From positions 2,042,501 to 2,106,500 of the forward strand of contig NZ_CP071839.1 of NCBI RefSeq assembly GCF_017526105.1: a DNA stretch of 64,000 nt, written 5' to 3'. The stretch is from Streptomyces cyanogenus (GTDB lineage: Bacteria > Actinomycetota > Actinomycetes > Streptomycetales > Streptomycetaceae). Shown in pieces: positions 26,726 to 34,542 of the stretch. A program made the translations under genes and the position numbers. The notes beneath the pieces were generated by a model. The model did not search any database, was not told where the DNA came from, and was given only the letters and a program-made list of their open reading frames with translations. Each line of letters starts with the position of its first letter. The first letter of the stretch is position 1.

Positions 26726-27955
26726 TCAGAGAGCCACCCCCAGCAGCGCGTCGACCGCTCGTGTGACCAGTCCCGGTGCGCCCGTGTCCGTGCCGCCCTC
26801 CTGTTCCTGGCGGGCCGCCCAGCGGTCCACCGCAGCGAGCGCGGCCGGCGCGTCCAGGTCGTTCGCCAGGGCCTCGCGGATCTCCTCCACCAGCGCGTCG
26901 GCGGACGGGCCGTCGGGACGGGAGACCGCCGCGCGCCAGCGGGAGAGGCGGGTGACGGCGTCCTGGAGGACCTGGTCGGTCCACTCCCAGTCGGCGCGGT
27001 AGTGGTGGGAGAGGAGGGCCAGGCGGATGGCGGCGGGGTCGACGCCGTCCCGGCGGAGCCGGGAGACGAAGACGAGATTGCCCTTGGACTTGGACATCTT
27101 CTCGCCGTTCAGGGCGACCATGCCGGCGTGGACGTAGGCCTTGGCCATCGGGAACTCGCCGGTGAGCACCTGGGCGTGCGAGGCGCCCATCTCGTGGTGC
27201 GGGAAGGCGAGGTCGGAGCCGCCGCCCTGGACGTCGAAGCCCATGCCGAGGTGGTCGAGGGCGATGGCCACGCACTCGATGTGCCAGCCGGGCCGGCCGC
27301 GGCCGAGGGAGCCGCCGTCCCAGCTCGGCTCGCCGGGCCGGGCCGCCATCCACAGCATCGGGTCGACGGGGTTCTTCTTGCCCGGGCGGTCCGGGTCGCC
27401 GCCGCGCTCGGCGGACAGCAGCCGCATGGCGGCGGCGTCGAGGTGGGAGACCTTGCCGAAGTGCGGATCGGCCTCGACGGAGAAGTAGATGTCGCCGTCC
27501 AGCTCGTAGGCCGCGCCGAGTTCGCGCAGCCGCTCCACGACCGGGACGATGCCGGGTATCGCCTCGACGGCGCCTATGTAGTGCTGGGGCGGGAGCATCC
27601 GCAGGGCGGTCATGTCCTCGCGGAAGAGGGCCGTCTCCTTCTCGGCGAGGGCGACCCAGTCGACGCCGTCCCGGTCCGCCCGCTGCAGCAGCGGATCGTC
27701 GACGTCGGTGACGTTCTGGACGTAGTGGACCTGCCGCTTGGTGTCGAGCCACACGCGCTGAACGAGGTCGAACGCGTTGTAGGTCGCCGCGTGACCCATG
27801 TGGGTCGCGTCGTACGGCGTGATGCCGCAGACGTAGATACGGGCGACGGGACCGGGGTCGAGGGTGACCAGGCCGCCGGTCGCGGTGTCGTGGATCCTCA
27901 GGTCGCGGCCCTGACCAGGCAGGGCGGGGACCTCGGAAGCGGGCCAGGCATGCAT
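26726..27955 (-). CDS. mshC: Mycothiol ligase MshC (cysteine:glucosaminyl-inositol ligase)
   Basis: MshC joins cysteine to GlcN-inositol with ATP in mycothiol synthesis, the main thiol of actinobacteria. The 409-residue protein is a class I cysteinyl-tRNA synthetase relative with [20 protein letters not shown] (zinc Cys and HIGH-like motif) and EKMSKSKGN. It lacks the long C-terminal anticodon domain of true CysS. TTAGG is 9 bases before the ATG at 27953-27955, favouring MHAWPASEV over the ATG two codons earlier. It heads downstream of three conserved same-strand genes. Confidence 0.94.
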   Translation of the reverse strand: MHAWPASEVPALPGQGRDLRIHDTATGGLVTLDPGPVARIYVCGITPYDATHMGHAATYNAFDLVQRVWLDTKRQVHYVQNVTDVDDPLLQRADRDGVDWVALAEKETALFREDMTALRMLPPQHYIGAVEAIPGIVPVVERLRELGAAYELDGDIYFSVEADPHFGKVSHLDAAAMRLLSAERGGDPDRPGKKNPVDPMLWMAARPGEPSWDGGSLGRGRPGWHIECVAIALDHLGMGFDVQGGGSDLAFPHHEMGASHAQVLTGEFPMAKAYVHAGMVALNGEKMSKSKGNLVFVSRLRRDGVDPAAIRLALLSHHYRADWEWTDQVLQDAVTRLSRWRAAVSRPDGPSADALVEEIREALANDLDAPAALAAVDRWAARQEQEGGTDTGAPGLVTRAVDALLGVAL

Positions 27956-28048
27956 GTACATGAGCCTAACCGGCGCCGAGCTGCGGATACGAACGGGAGC
28001 GCGCCGGATGGCCAATTTCGCGGTCTTGTACCTCGGGGCCGGATGTGC

Positions 28049-28873
28049 TTACACGGGCGGCCAGGGGATGGCGGGCCACTCCCCGCCCGGCTCCGGGTGC
28101 AGGCCCGAGGTGAGCAGCGCGTCGACCCGCGCGCGCGTGGCGTCGATCTCCGCCGCCGTGATCAGCGCGGCCAGCCGCACCCCCAGCTCCGCGTCCAGGG
28201 CGTCGCGCAGCCCCTTCAGGACGCCGACGGCCTCCTGGGTCAGGGGCTCCCCGGCCCAGCCCCACAGCAGCGTGCGCAGCTTGTCGTCGACGTTGAAGGT
28301 GACGCCGTGATCGATGCCGTAGAGCCGGCCGTCGGCGGTGGGCAGCAGATGGCCGCCCTTGCGGTCGGCGTTGTTGATCACCGCGTCGAGCACGGCGAGC
28401 CGGCGCAGCCGCTCGTCGTCGGCGTGCACCAGCAGCGCGGTGCGGCCCTCGCCGACCTCGGCGAGGGCGACGGCCTTCCAGCCCGGCTCCGGCTCCTCGG
28501 CGTCCACCAGGGCGAGCAGCTCCGCCTCGGCGTGGACGTCGATCCACAGCTGGCACATGCCCTCGCCGTACGGCCCGTCGCGCAGCACGGTGGCGGGCAC
28601 GAGCCCCCAGCCGGTGGCCTCGGAGACCTCGTAGGCGGCCACCTCGCGGCCGGCGAGGGTGCCGTCGGGGAAGTCCCACAGGGGACGCTCCCCGGCCACC
28701 GGCTTGTACACGCAGGCGGCTTCCCGGCCGTCCAGGGCTACCGTGCAGAACAGGGCGGCGTTGGACGCCTCGCGGATCCGGCCGCGCACGGTCAGCTCAC
28801 CCCGCGCGAGCAGCTCGGCGGGGTTCGGGTCGGCCGTCACGCTCCGCGGCGGTATCCGTTCTGGCGCGGACAT
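28049..28873 (-). CDS. SCO1664-family conserved protein (kinase-fold-like)
   Basis: The 274-residue protein belongs to the conserved actinobacterial family that I recall being named after S. coelicolor SCO1664. Segments such as VYKPVAGERPLWDF, LDAVINNADRKGGHLL and YGIDHGVTFN look like the Lys, catalytic Asn/Asp and metal-binding Asp of PI3/PI4-kinase-like or HipA-type folds, so it may phosphorylate something; this is inference. The ATG at 28871-28873 follows GGAAGG and overlaps the end of the DUF3090 gene by 37 bases, implying coupled translation. The family is kept beside mshC. Confidence 0.85.
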   Translation of the reverse strand: MSAPERIPPRSVTADPNPAELLARGELTVRGRIREASNAALFCTVALDGREAACVYKPVAGERPLWDFPDGTLAGREVAAYEVSEATGWGLVPATVLRDGPYGEGMCQLWIDVHAEAELLALVDAEEPEPGWKAVALAEVGEGRTALLVHADDERLRRLAVLDAVINNADRKGGHLLPTADGRLYGIDHGVTFNVDDKLRTLLWGWAGEPLTQEAVGVLKGLRDALDAELGVRLAALITAAEIDATRARVDALLTSGLHPEPGGEWPAIPWPPV

Positions 28874-29427
28874 ACATGTCCTTCCGGATCGAGCGGGAGG
28901 CTGCACAGCGGGCACGGTGGCCGCCCGGCGTTGACGATGTCGAGGGCGCGCTTGGCGAAGGCCCGGGCCTGCGCGCCGGTCAGCCGGACCCGCAGCATCG
29001 GGGGTCCGTTCTCCTCGTCCTGGAGCAGCCGCTCCTCGGCCTCCGCGAGGTCCTCATCGGTGTCGGCGTCCAGCTCGACCAGAGCCTGGGCCTCGACGAT
29101 CATGCGCTGTTCCTCGCCGTCCCAGGCCAGGGCCATGGTGCCGACGCGGAACTCCTCCTCGATGGGGGTGTCGAGCGGGGCGGTGTCGGTGATCTCGGCG
29201 GGCGCCACGGCGGGGACGGGGGCGCTGCCGCCACTACGCCGGACGACCTCGTCCAGCAGTTCTTCCATGCGCTCGGCGAGCGCGGCGACCTGGGTCTTCT
29301 CCAGGACCACGCTGGTCACCCGGGAGCCTGCGATGGCCTGGAGGAAGAAGGTACGGCGCCCGGGCAGTCCGACCGTGCCGGCCACGAAGCGGTCCGGCTG
29401 GTCGTAGAGGAACACCTGACGGGACAC
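28837..29427 (-). CDS. DUF3090 family protein with C-terminal zinc ribbon
   Basis: The 196-residue protein begins MSRQVFLYDQPDRFVAGTVG and matches the DUF3090 family that co-occurs with mshC. The C-terminus has a CPLCSLPLDPEGHVC pattern that could bind zinc. The start is GTG at 29425-29427 after GGAGACAGGAC. It overlaps the SCO1664-family gene by 37 bases and follows the phosphatase gene on the same strand. The biochemical function is unknown; the shared neighbourhood suggests it works with the other two. Confidence 0.88.
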   Translation of the reverse strand: MSRQVFLYDQPDRFVAGTVGLPGRRTFFLQAIAGSRVTSVVLEKTQVAALAERMEELLDEVVRRSGGSAPVPAVAPAEITDTAPLDTPIEEEFRVGTMALAWDGEEQRMIVEAQALVELDADTDEDLAEAEERLLQDEENGPPMLRVRLTGAQARAFAKRALDIVNAGRPPCPLCSLPLDPEGHVCPRQNGYRRGA

Positions 29428-29527
29428 GTCCTGTCTCCATTGGATTCGTGGTTTCGAGCGGTTCAGCGGTGCGTGCCGTGCGGATACGCCACGGGGGTGG
29501 ATCGCTTCACCCTACTGCGGCGGACGA

Positions 29528-30214
29528 TCACGGTGCGCCCGCACCGCCCCCGACGGGGGCGTCGCCGTCACCGGGTTCCTCGTGCGGGGCGAGCGAAGCG
29601 AAGTCACCGGTGTCGCCGAGCCGGACGAGGAAGGGCCGCAGGCGGGTGTAGCGGATGACGGTGACGGAGCAGGGTTCCACGGAGATCCGCTGGAACAGGT
29701 CGAGGTGGAGGCCGAGGGCGTCGGCGACCAGCGATTTGATGATGTCACCGTGGGAGCACATGAGGTAGACGGCGTCGGCGCCGTGCTCACGCTCCACGCG
29801 CGCGTTCCACTCGCGTACGGCCTCGGCGGCGCGGGTCTGCATGGCCCGCATGGACTCCCCGCCGGGGAAGGCGGCGGCGGACGGGTGGGCCTGGACGACC
29901 TCCATCAGCGGCTCGTCCTTCAGCTCGGCGAGCTTGCGGCCGGACCAGTCGCCGTAGTCGCACTCCCCGATCCGCTCCTCGGTGTGGCAGCGCAGGCCGG
30001 GGCGGGCCTCCAGCAGCGGCCGTACGGTCTCCTGGCAGCGCTGGAGCGGGCTGGTGACGACCTCGGCGATCGGCAGGCCGGCGAGCCGGGCGGGCAGCGC
30101 GGCGGCCTGCGCGGCACCGCGCTCGTCCAGCGCGACGCCGGGGGTCCGGCCGGCGAGCACGCCCGAGGTGTTCGCGGTGGAACGTCCGTGCCTTACGAGG
30201 ATCAGCGTGGGCAT
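29528..30214 (-). CDS. Histidine phosphatase (MSMEG_4193-family phosphomutase-like)
   Basis: The 228-residue protein has the histidine phosphatase signature LVRHGRSTAN at residues 6-15, a conserved Arg/Glu pair later (SPLQRCQET; FPGGESMRAM) and the second catalytic His in LMCSHGDIIKSL near 155. It belongs to the actinobacterial family linked to mshC, DUF3090 and SCO1664-family genes. The substrate is unknown. No ribosome site precedes the ATG at 30212-30214; a TACCCT 10-like sequence just upstream suggests a leaderless transcript. It is divergent from corA. Confidence 0.9.
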   Translation of the reverse strand: MPTLILVRHGRSTANTSGVLAGRTPGVALDERGAAQAAALPARLAGLPIAEVVTSPLQRCQETVRPLLEARPGLRCHTEERIGECDYGDWSGRKLAELKDEPLMEVVQAHPSAAAFPGGESMRAMQTRAAEAVREWNARVEREHGADAVYLMCSHGDIIKSLVADALGLHLDLFQRISVEPCSVTVIRYTRLRPFLVRLGDTGDFASLAPHEEPGDGDAPVGGGAGAP

Positions 30215-30276
30215 GCGGACCAGGGTAGGCGCATCACCCGGTGCGCCGACGGTCGGGCGAAGGGAGAATGCGCACC

Positions 30277-31272
30277 GTGATCGTGGACTGCGCCATCTAC
30301 CGGCACGGACACCGCACCGAGGGCCCGGAGGACCTCTCCGACGCGCTCGCCGAGGCGCGGGCCGCGGGCGGGTTCGTGTGGATCGGTCTGTACGAGCCGT
30401 CGGAGCGGGAGTTCGATCTCGTCACCGACGAGTTCGGGCTGCATCCGCTGGCGGTCGAGGACGCCCTCAAGGCCCATCAGCGGCCCAAGCTGGAGGTGTA
30501 CGACGACTCGCTGTTCATGGTGGTCAAACCGGTCGTGTACGAGGCCGACAGCGACACGGTGTCGGCCGGCGATGTGATGGTCTTCGTCGGCGACTGTTTC
30601 GTGGTGACCGTCCGGCACGGCGAGGGCGCGCCGCTGGCGACGGTGCGGCGCCGGCTGGAGGAGGAGCCGGAGATGCTCGACAAGGGGCCCACCGCGGTGC
30701 TGTACGCGATCGCCGACGCGACCGTCGACCACTATCTGGAGGTGGCGACGGAGCTCCAGACCGACCTGGACGAGCTGGAGGCGCAGGTCTTCGAGCCGGA
30801 CACCGGAGGTTCCCGCACCACCGCGTCCCGGATCTACACCTTCAAGCGGCAGGTCCTGGAGTTCCGCCGGGCCACCGGGCCGCTGGCGCTGCCGCTGGCT
30901 CGGCTGGCCGGCAACGGCCCCCTCGGCGGCGCGACGCCGTTCGTCCACGACAAGGCGCGGCCCTTCTTCCGGGACGTGGGCGACCACCTCACGCGCGTGA
31001 ACGAGTCCGTGGAGGCCCTCGACCGGCTGGTGTCGGACATCCTCTCGGCCCACCTGGCGCAGATAAGCGTGCGGCAGAACGACGACATGCGGAAGATCTC
31101 CGCGTGGGCGGCGATGGCCGCGGTCCCCACGATGATCGCCGGGATCTACGGCATGAACTTCGACCACATGCCCGAGCTGCGCTGGCTGTGGTCGTACCCG
31201 GCGGTGATCCTGCTGATGGCCGTGCTGGAGGTACTGCTGTACCGGCTGTTCAAGCGGCGCGGCTGGCTGTGA
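30277..31272 (+). CDS. corA: CorA-like divalent cation transporter
   Basis: CorA proteins are pentameric channels for magnesium, cobalt or related ions. The 331-residue protein has a long cytoplasmic N-terminal domain and two C-terminal membrane helices joined by the YGMNF signature (IAGIYGMNFDHMPELRW). GGGAG is 10 bases before the GTG at 30277; an in-frame ATG at 30268 is only 1 base from it, so the GTG is preferred. The gene is divergent from the phosphatase and its stop lies 7 bases from the convergent ferritin-like gene. Confidence 0.92.
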   Translation: MIVDCAIYRHGHRTEGPEDLSDALAEARAAGGFVWIGLYEPSEREFDLVTDEFGLHPLAVEDALKAHQRPKLEVYDDSLFMVVKPVVYEADSDTVSAGDVMVFVGDCFVVTVRHGEGAPLATVRRRLEEEPEMLDKGPTAVLYAIADATVDHYLEVATELQTDLDELEAQVFEPDTGGSRTTASRIYTFKRQVLEFRRATGPLALPLARLAGNGPLGGATPFVHDKARPFFRDVGDHLTRVNESVEALDRLVSDILSAHLAQISVRQNDDMRKISAWAAMAAVPTMIAGIYGMNFDHMPELRWLWSYPAVILLMAVLEVLLYRLFKRRGWL

Positions 31273-31279
31273 GGCCGGT

Positions 31280-32068
31280 TCAGGCGAACTCGGGGGCGGG
31301 CGCCGCGGGGCCGCCGAGGGGGTCGCGGCGCTCGGGCGTGTTCAGGGTGACCATGCGGTGCCAGCCGGCGAGGCGTTCGTAGACGTACACGGCGTGGATG
31401 CCGGCCGCGAGCAGCGCCGACCTGGCCCTGGACCAGCCGAGGATGCGGCCCATGCGCGCCATGACGGCGAGGCTGACGTCCCGGTGGACGCGGATCTCGG
31501 TGAGCGCGCACGCGCGCAGGGTGCGCTGGATCAGCCGGCCGTGCCCGGCCGCGGCCAGGCGCAGGAGTTCCTCGTGGGTGTAGGCGAGGTGGTCGTCCTC
31601 GTCGTCCGCGATCACACGGACGGCCTTGCCGACCTCGGGGTGGCCGGCGAAGCACGTCCGGAGCACCGCCATCTGCTCGGCGGCGCGCTGTTCGGTGACC
31701 CGGCTGTGTGCGAGGTAGACGATGACGTCCCGCACGGTGAGCGGCTCGTCCCGGCGGAGCCTGTCGTGGGCCAGGCCGATGCCGCACCGCTCCAGGAGCA
31801 TGGTGTAGTCGGTCTCGGGCGGGACGGGGACCGGGGTGAGGCCGCGCTTCCTCAGCAGGGCGTGGAAGATGCGGCCGTGCTTGTCCTCGTCGGCGCCGTG
31901 CCGGGCGATCTTCGGGGCCAGTGCGCGTTCGCTCTCCGGTACGAGTGCGGCGATCCGGCCGTTCTCCCAGCCGCCCTGGGCCTCTCCGCTGGCGGCGATG
32001 GAGCAGAAGAGCCGGAAGGACTCGTCGTGGTCGAGGATCTCCTGGAACAGACTCTTGGCCGAAAGCAT
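31280..32068 (-). CDS. Ferritin-like diiron-domain protein
   Basis: The 262-residue protein has repeated Glu and E..H pairs of a four-helix ferritin-like fold: SGEAQGGWENG, GADEDKHGRIFHALL, VTEQRAAEQMAVL and IADDEDDHLAYTHEELLRLA. These could hold a two-iron centre, as in oxidase or demethoxyubiquinone hydroxylase-like proteins. A precise function cannot be assigned. GGAGGTG precedes the ATG at 32066-32068, so this start is preferred to one 12 codons upstream. The C-terminus is Pro/Ala-rich. It is convergent with corA. Confidence 0.8.
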   Translation of the reverse strand: MLSAKSLFQEILDHDESFRLFCSIAASGEAQGGWENGRIAALVPESERALAPKIARHGADEDKHGRIFHALLRKRGLTPVPVPPETDYTMLLERCGIGLAHDRLRRDEPLTVRDVIVYLAHSRVTEQRAAEQMAVLRTCFAGHPEVGKAVRVIADDEDDHLAYTHEELLRLAAAGHGRLIQRTLRACALTEIRVHRDVSLAVMARMGRILGWSRARSALLAAGIHAVYVYERLAGWHRMVTLNTPERRDPLGGPAAPAPEFA

Positions 32069-32234
32069 GGCAGACACCTCCGCGGCTCCGGCGGACTCCC
32101 GCACCGAACGGATTCCGCGAAGAACGAGTCAAATGCGGACAGACCCGGGCCGCAACAGGGGTGCCGGCCGGCTCGTCCGAACGGCGGAGTCCCGGCCCCG
32201 GCGGAAGGCGGGGCGCGAGGGCCGGGAAAGAAGG

Positions 32235-32323
32235 GCCGCGCGGGTCGTAACCGCGCGGCGCCGGGCGCGTTGTTCCGGGTGACGGCCGTGGCGGGGAAGA
32301 CCCCCGAGCCCCCACCACGGCCG
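32235..32323 (-). terminator. Two hairpins after the LLM oxidoreductase gene
   Basis: CGGCCGTGG (32283-32291) pairs with CCACGGCCG (32315-32323), starting 10 bases past the stop; a second stem, GCCGCGCGG (32235-32243) with CCGCGCGGC (32251-32259), follows. Both are perfect 9-bp repeats. The rest of the 32069-32333 gap holds no gene. Confidence 0.7.
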
Positions 32324-32333
32324 CTGGAACCCC

Positions 32334-33389
32334 TTACGCCAGCCCGGCGCGCTCCAGTGCCTCGCTGCCGGCCCGCAGGGACGCGATCCGCTCCTCCAGC
32401 GTGAAGCCGGCCGGGGCCAGGCTGAGGGTGGTGACCCCGGCGGCGGCGTAGGCCTTCATCCGGTCGGCGATGCGCTCGACCGAACCCAGCAGCGTGGTCT
32501 TGTCGATGAGGTCGTGCGGGATCGCGGCCGCGGCGCCCTGCTTGTCCCCGGACAGGTACTTCTGCTGGATCTCGGCGGCCTCCTTCTCGTACCCCATGCG
32601 CTGCGCGAGCCTGTTGTAGAAGTTCTGCTTGGCGCTGCCCATGCCGCCCACGTAGAGCGCGGTGTACGGCCTGAAGGTGTCCGCGAGCCGGGGCACGTCC
32701 TTGTCGTCGCCGACCGCGAGCGGCAGGGTCGGGCACACGTCGAAGCCGTCGAGCGTCAGGCCCGCCTTCTCGCGGCCGGCGCGCAGGTGGGTGATCGTGG
32801 TCTCCTCCAGGTGCTCGGCGGAGGGGAAGATGAGCAGCGCGCCGTCGGCGATCTCGCCGGTCTGCTCCAGGTTCTTCGGGCCGATCGCGGCGATGTAGAG
32901 CGGGATGTGCTCGCGCTGCGGGTGCACGGTCAGCTTGATCGGCTTGCCGGGGCCGCCGGGCAGCGGCAGCGTCCAGTGCTCGCCCTCGTACGTCAGCCGC
33001 TCCCGGGTCATCGCCCTGCGGACGATCTCCACGTACTCGCGGGTGCGCGACAGCGGCTTGTCGAACTTGACGCCGTACCAGCCCTCGGAGACCTGCGGGC
33101 CCGAGACGCCGAGGCCGAGCCGGAACCGGCCGCCGGAGAGCGAGTCGAGCGTGGCCGCGGTCATCGCGGTCATCGCGGGCTGCCGGGCCGGGATCTGGAA
33201 GATGGCCGAGCCGACGTCGATGCGCTCGGTCTGCGCGGCGACCCAGCTGAGCACGGTGGCCGCGTCGGAGCCGTAGGCCTCGGCGGCCCAGCACACCGCG
33301 TAACCCAGCCGGTCGGCCTCCTGCGCCACGGCCAGGTTGTCGCCGTCCATTCCGGCACCCCAGTAGCCGAGGTTGATCCCGAGCTGCAT
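32334..33389 (-). CDS. LLM-class, probably F420-dependent oxidoreductase
   Basis: The 351-residue protein is a luciferase-like TIM-barrel flavin/F420 enzyme. It begins MQLGINLGYWGAGMDG and contains SLSGGRFRLGLGVSGPQVSEGWYG, a hallmark of actinobacterial F420-dependent members, and SVERIADRMKAYAAAGVTTL near the end. The substrate is unknown. AAGGGG precedes the ATG at 33387-33389. It is divergent from the aldo/keto reductase and followed by two hairpins. Confidence 0.9.
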   Translation of the reverse strand: MQLGINLGYWGAGMDGDNLAVAQEADRLGYAVCWAAEAYGSDAATVLSWVAAQTERIDVGSAIFQIPARQPAMTAMTAATLDSLSGGRFRLGLGVSGPQVSEGWYGVKFDKPLSRTREYVEIVRRAMTRERLTYEGEHWTLPLPGGPGKPIKLTVHPQREHIPLYIAAIGPKNLEQTGEIADGALLIFPSAEHLEETTITHLRAGREKAGLTLDGFDVCPTLPLAVGDDKDVPRLADTFRPYTALYVGGMGSAKQNFYNRLAQRMGYEKEAAEIQQKYLSGDKQGAAAAIPHDLIDKTTLLGSVERIADRMKAYAAAGVTTLSLAPAGFTLEERIASLRAGSEALERAGLA

Positions 33390-33558
33390 GGCCGATTCCC
33401 CTTACCCATGAGTAACGTGCCTGTCGGGGTGACCTTAGCGCGAGGGCGGGTGCCGGGGGCAGGGTGTGGGGACCGCTGCTCATCGGGGCGTTCACGCGCC
33501 CGACACGGTTATCCACAGGCAACCCACCGCGCCCGTTCCGGCCAGTAATCTCGCCCGC

Positions 33559-34542
33559 ATGGAGCAGAGGCATCTCGGCCGGACCGGCCTGCGCGTGTCC
33601 CGGATCGGGCTCGGCACCCTCACCTGGGGCCGGGACACCGACGAGCACGACGCCGCGGACATGCTGAAGGCGTTCTGGGAGGCCGGCGGCACCCTTGTCG
33701 ACACCGCGGACGTGTACGGCAACGGGGAGGCGGAGTATCTGCTCGGACAGCTCATGGACGGCCTGGTGCCGCGCCGGGACCTGGTGATCTCCACCAAGGC
33801 GGGCAGCGTCCCCGATCCTGACCGCCGCTTCGACGGCTCCCGCGGCCATCTGCTCGCCGCGCTCGACGCCTCCCTGGCCCGCCTGGGCACGGACCACGTC
33901 GACCTGTGGCAGGTCCACGCCTACGACCCCGACACCCCGCTGGAGGAGACCCTCCACGCCCTCGACCTCGCGGTGAGCAGCGGTCGGGCGCGGTACGTCG
34001 GGGTCGCCAACTTCTGCGGCTGGCAGCTGGCCAAGGCGGCCACCTGGCAGCTCGCCGCGCCGGGCACCCGCACCCGGCTGGCCGGCACGCAGATGGAGTA
34101 CTCGCTGCTGCAGCGGGGCGTGGAGCGCGAGGTGCTGCCGGCCGCGCTCGACCTCGGCGTGGGCCTGCTGCCCTCCTCCCCGCTGGGCCGGGGCGTGCTC
34201 ACCGGCAAGTACCGGCACACCACTCCCCCCGACTCGCGCGGCGCCTCGGAGCATCTGGCGCCGTTCGTCGAGCCGTACCTGGACGACACGGCGACCCGGA
34301 TCGTGGACGCGGTGACGACGGCCGCGGACGGGCTCGCGGTCACCCCCCTCCAGGTGGCCCTCGCCTGGGTGCGGGACCGGCCCGGGGTGGCCGCGCCGAT
34401 CGTCGGCGCGCGCAACGCGCAGCAGCTCACGGCGGCGTTGTCAGTGGAGGCCCTTAGTCTTCCTGACGAGATCTGCCGGGCGCTGGACGATGTGTCGGCG
34501 CCCGTGCACCGCTACCCCGATCACGACTGGAGCACGCTGTGA
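33559..34542 (+). CDS. Aldo/keto reductase
   Basis: The 327-residue protein starts MEQRHLGRTGLRVSRIGLG. The catalytic tetrad is visible: Asp/Tyr in LVDTADVYGNGEAEYLLG, Lys in LVISTKAGS, and His in HVDLWQVHAYDP, all expected of NADPH-dependent aldo/keto reductases. No ribosome site precedes the ATG; TAATCT at 33545-33550 is 8 bases upstream, as for a leaderless mRNA. Its TGA overlaps the GTG start of the next gene by 4 bases (GTGA), so the two are translationally coupled, an odd partnership with a RecD2-like protein. Confidence 0.92.
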   Translation: MEQRHLGRTGLRVSRIGLGTLTWGRDTDEHDAADMLKAFWEAGGTLVDTADVYGNGEAEYLLGQLMDGLVPRRDLVISTKAGSVPDPDRRFDGSRGHLLAALDASLARLGTDHVDLWQVHAYDPDTPLEETLHALDLAVSSGRARYVGVANFCGWQLAKAATWQLAAPGTRTRLAGTQMEYSLLQRGVEREVLPAALDLGVGLLPSSPLGRGVLTGKYRHTTPPDSRGASEHLAPFVEPYLDDTATRIVDAVTTAADGLAVTPLQVALAWVRDRPGVAAPIVGARNAQQLTAALSVEALSLPDEICRALDDVSAPVHRYPDHDWSTL

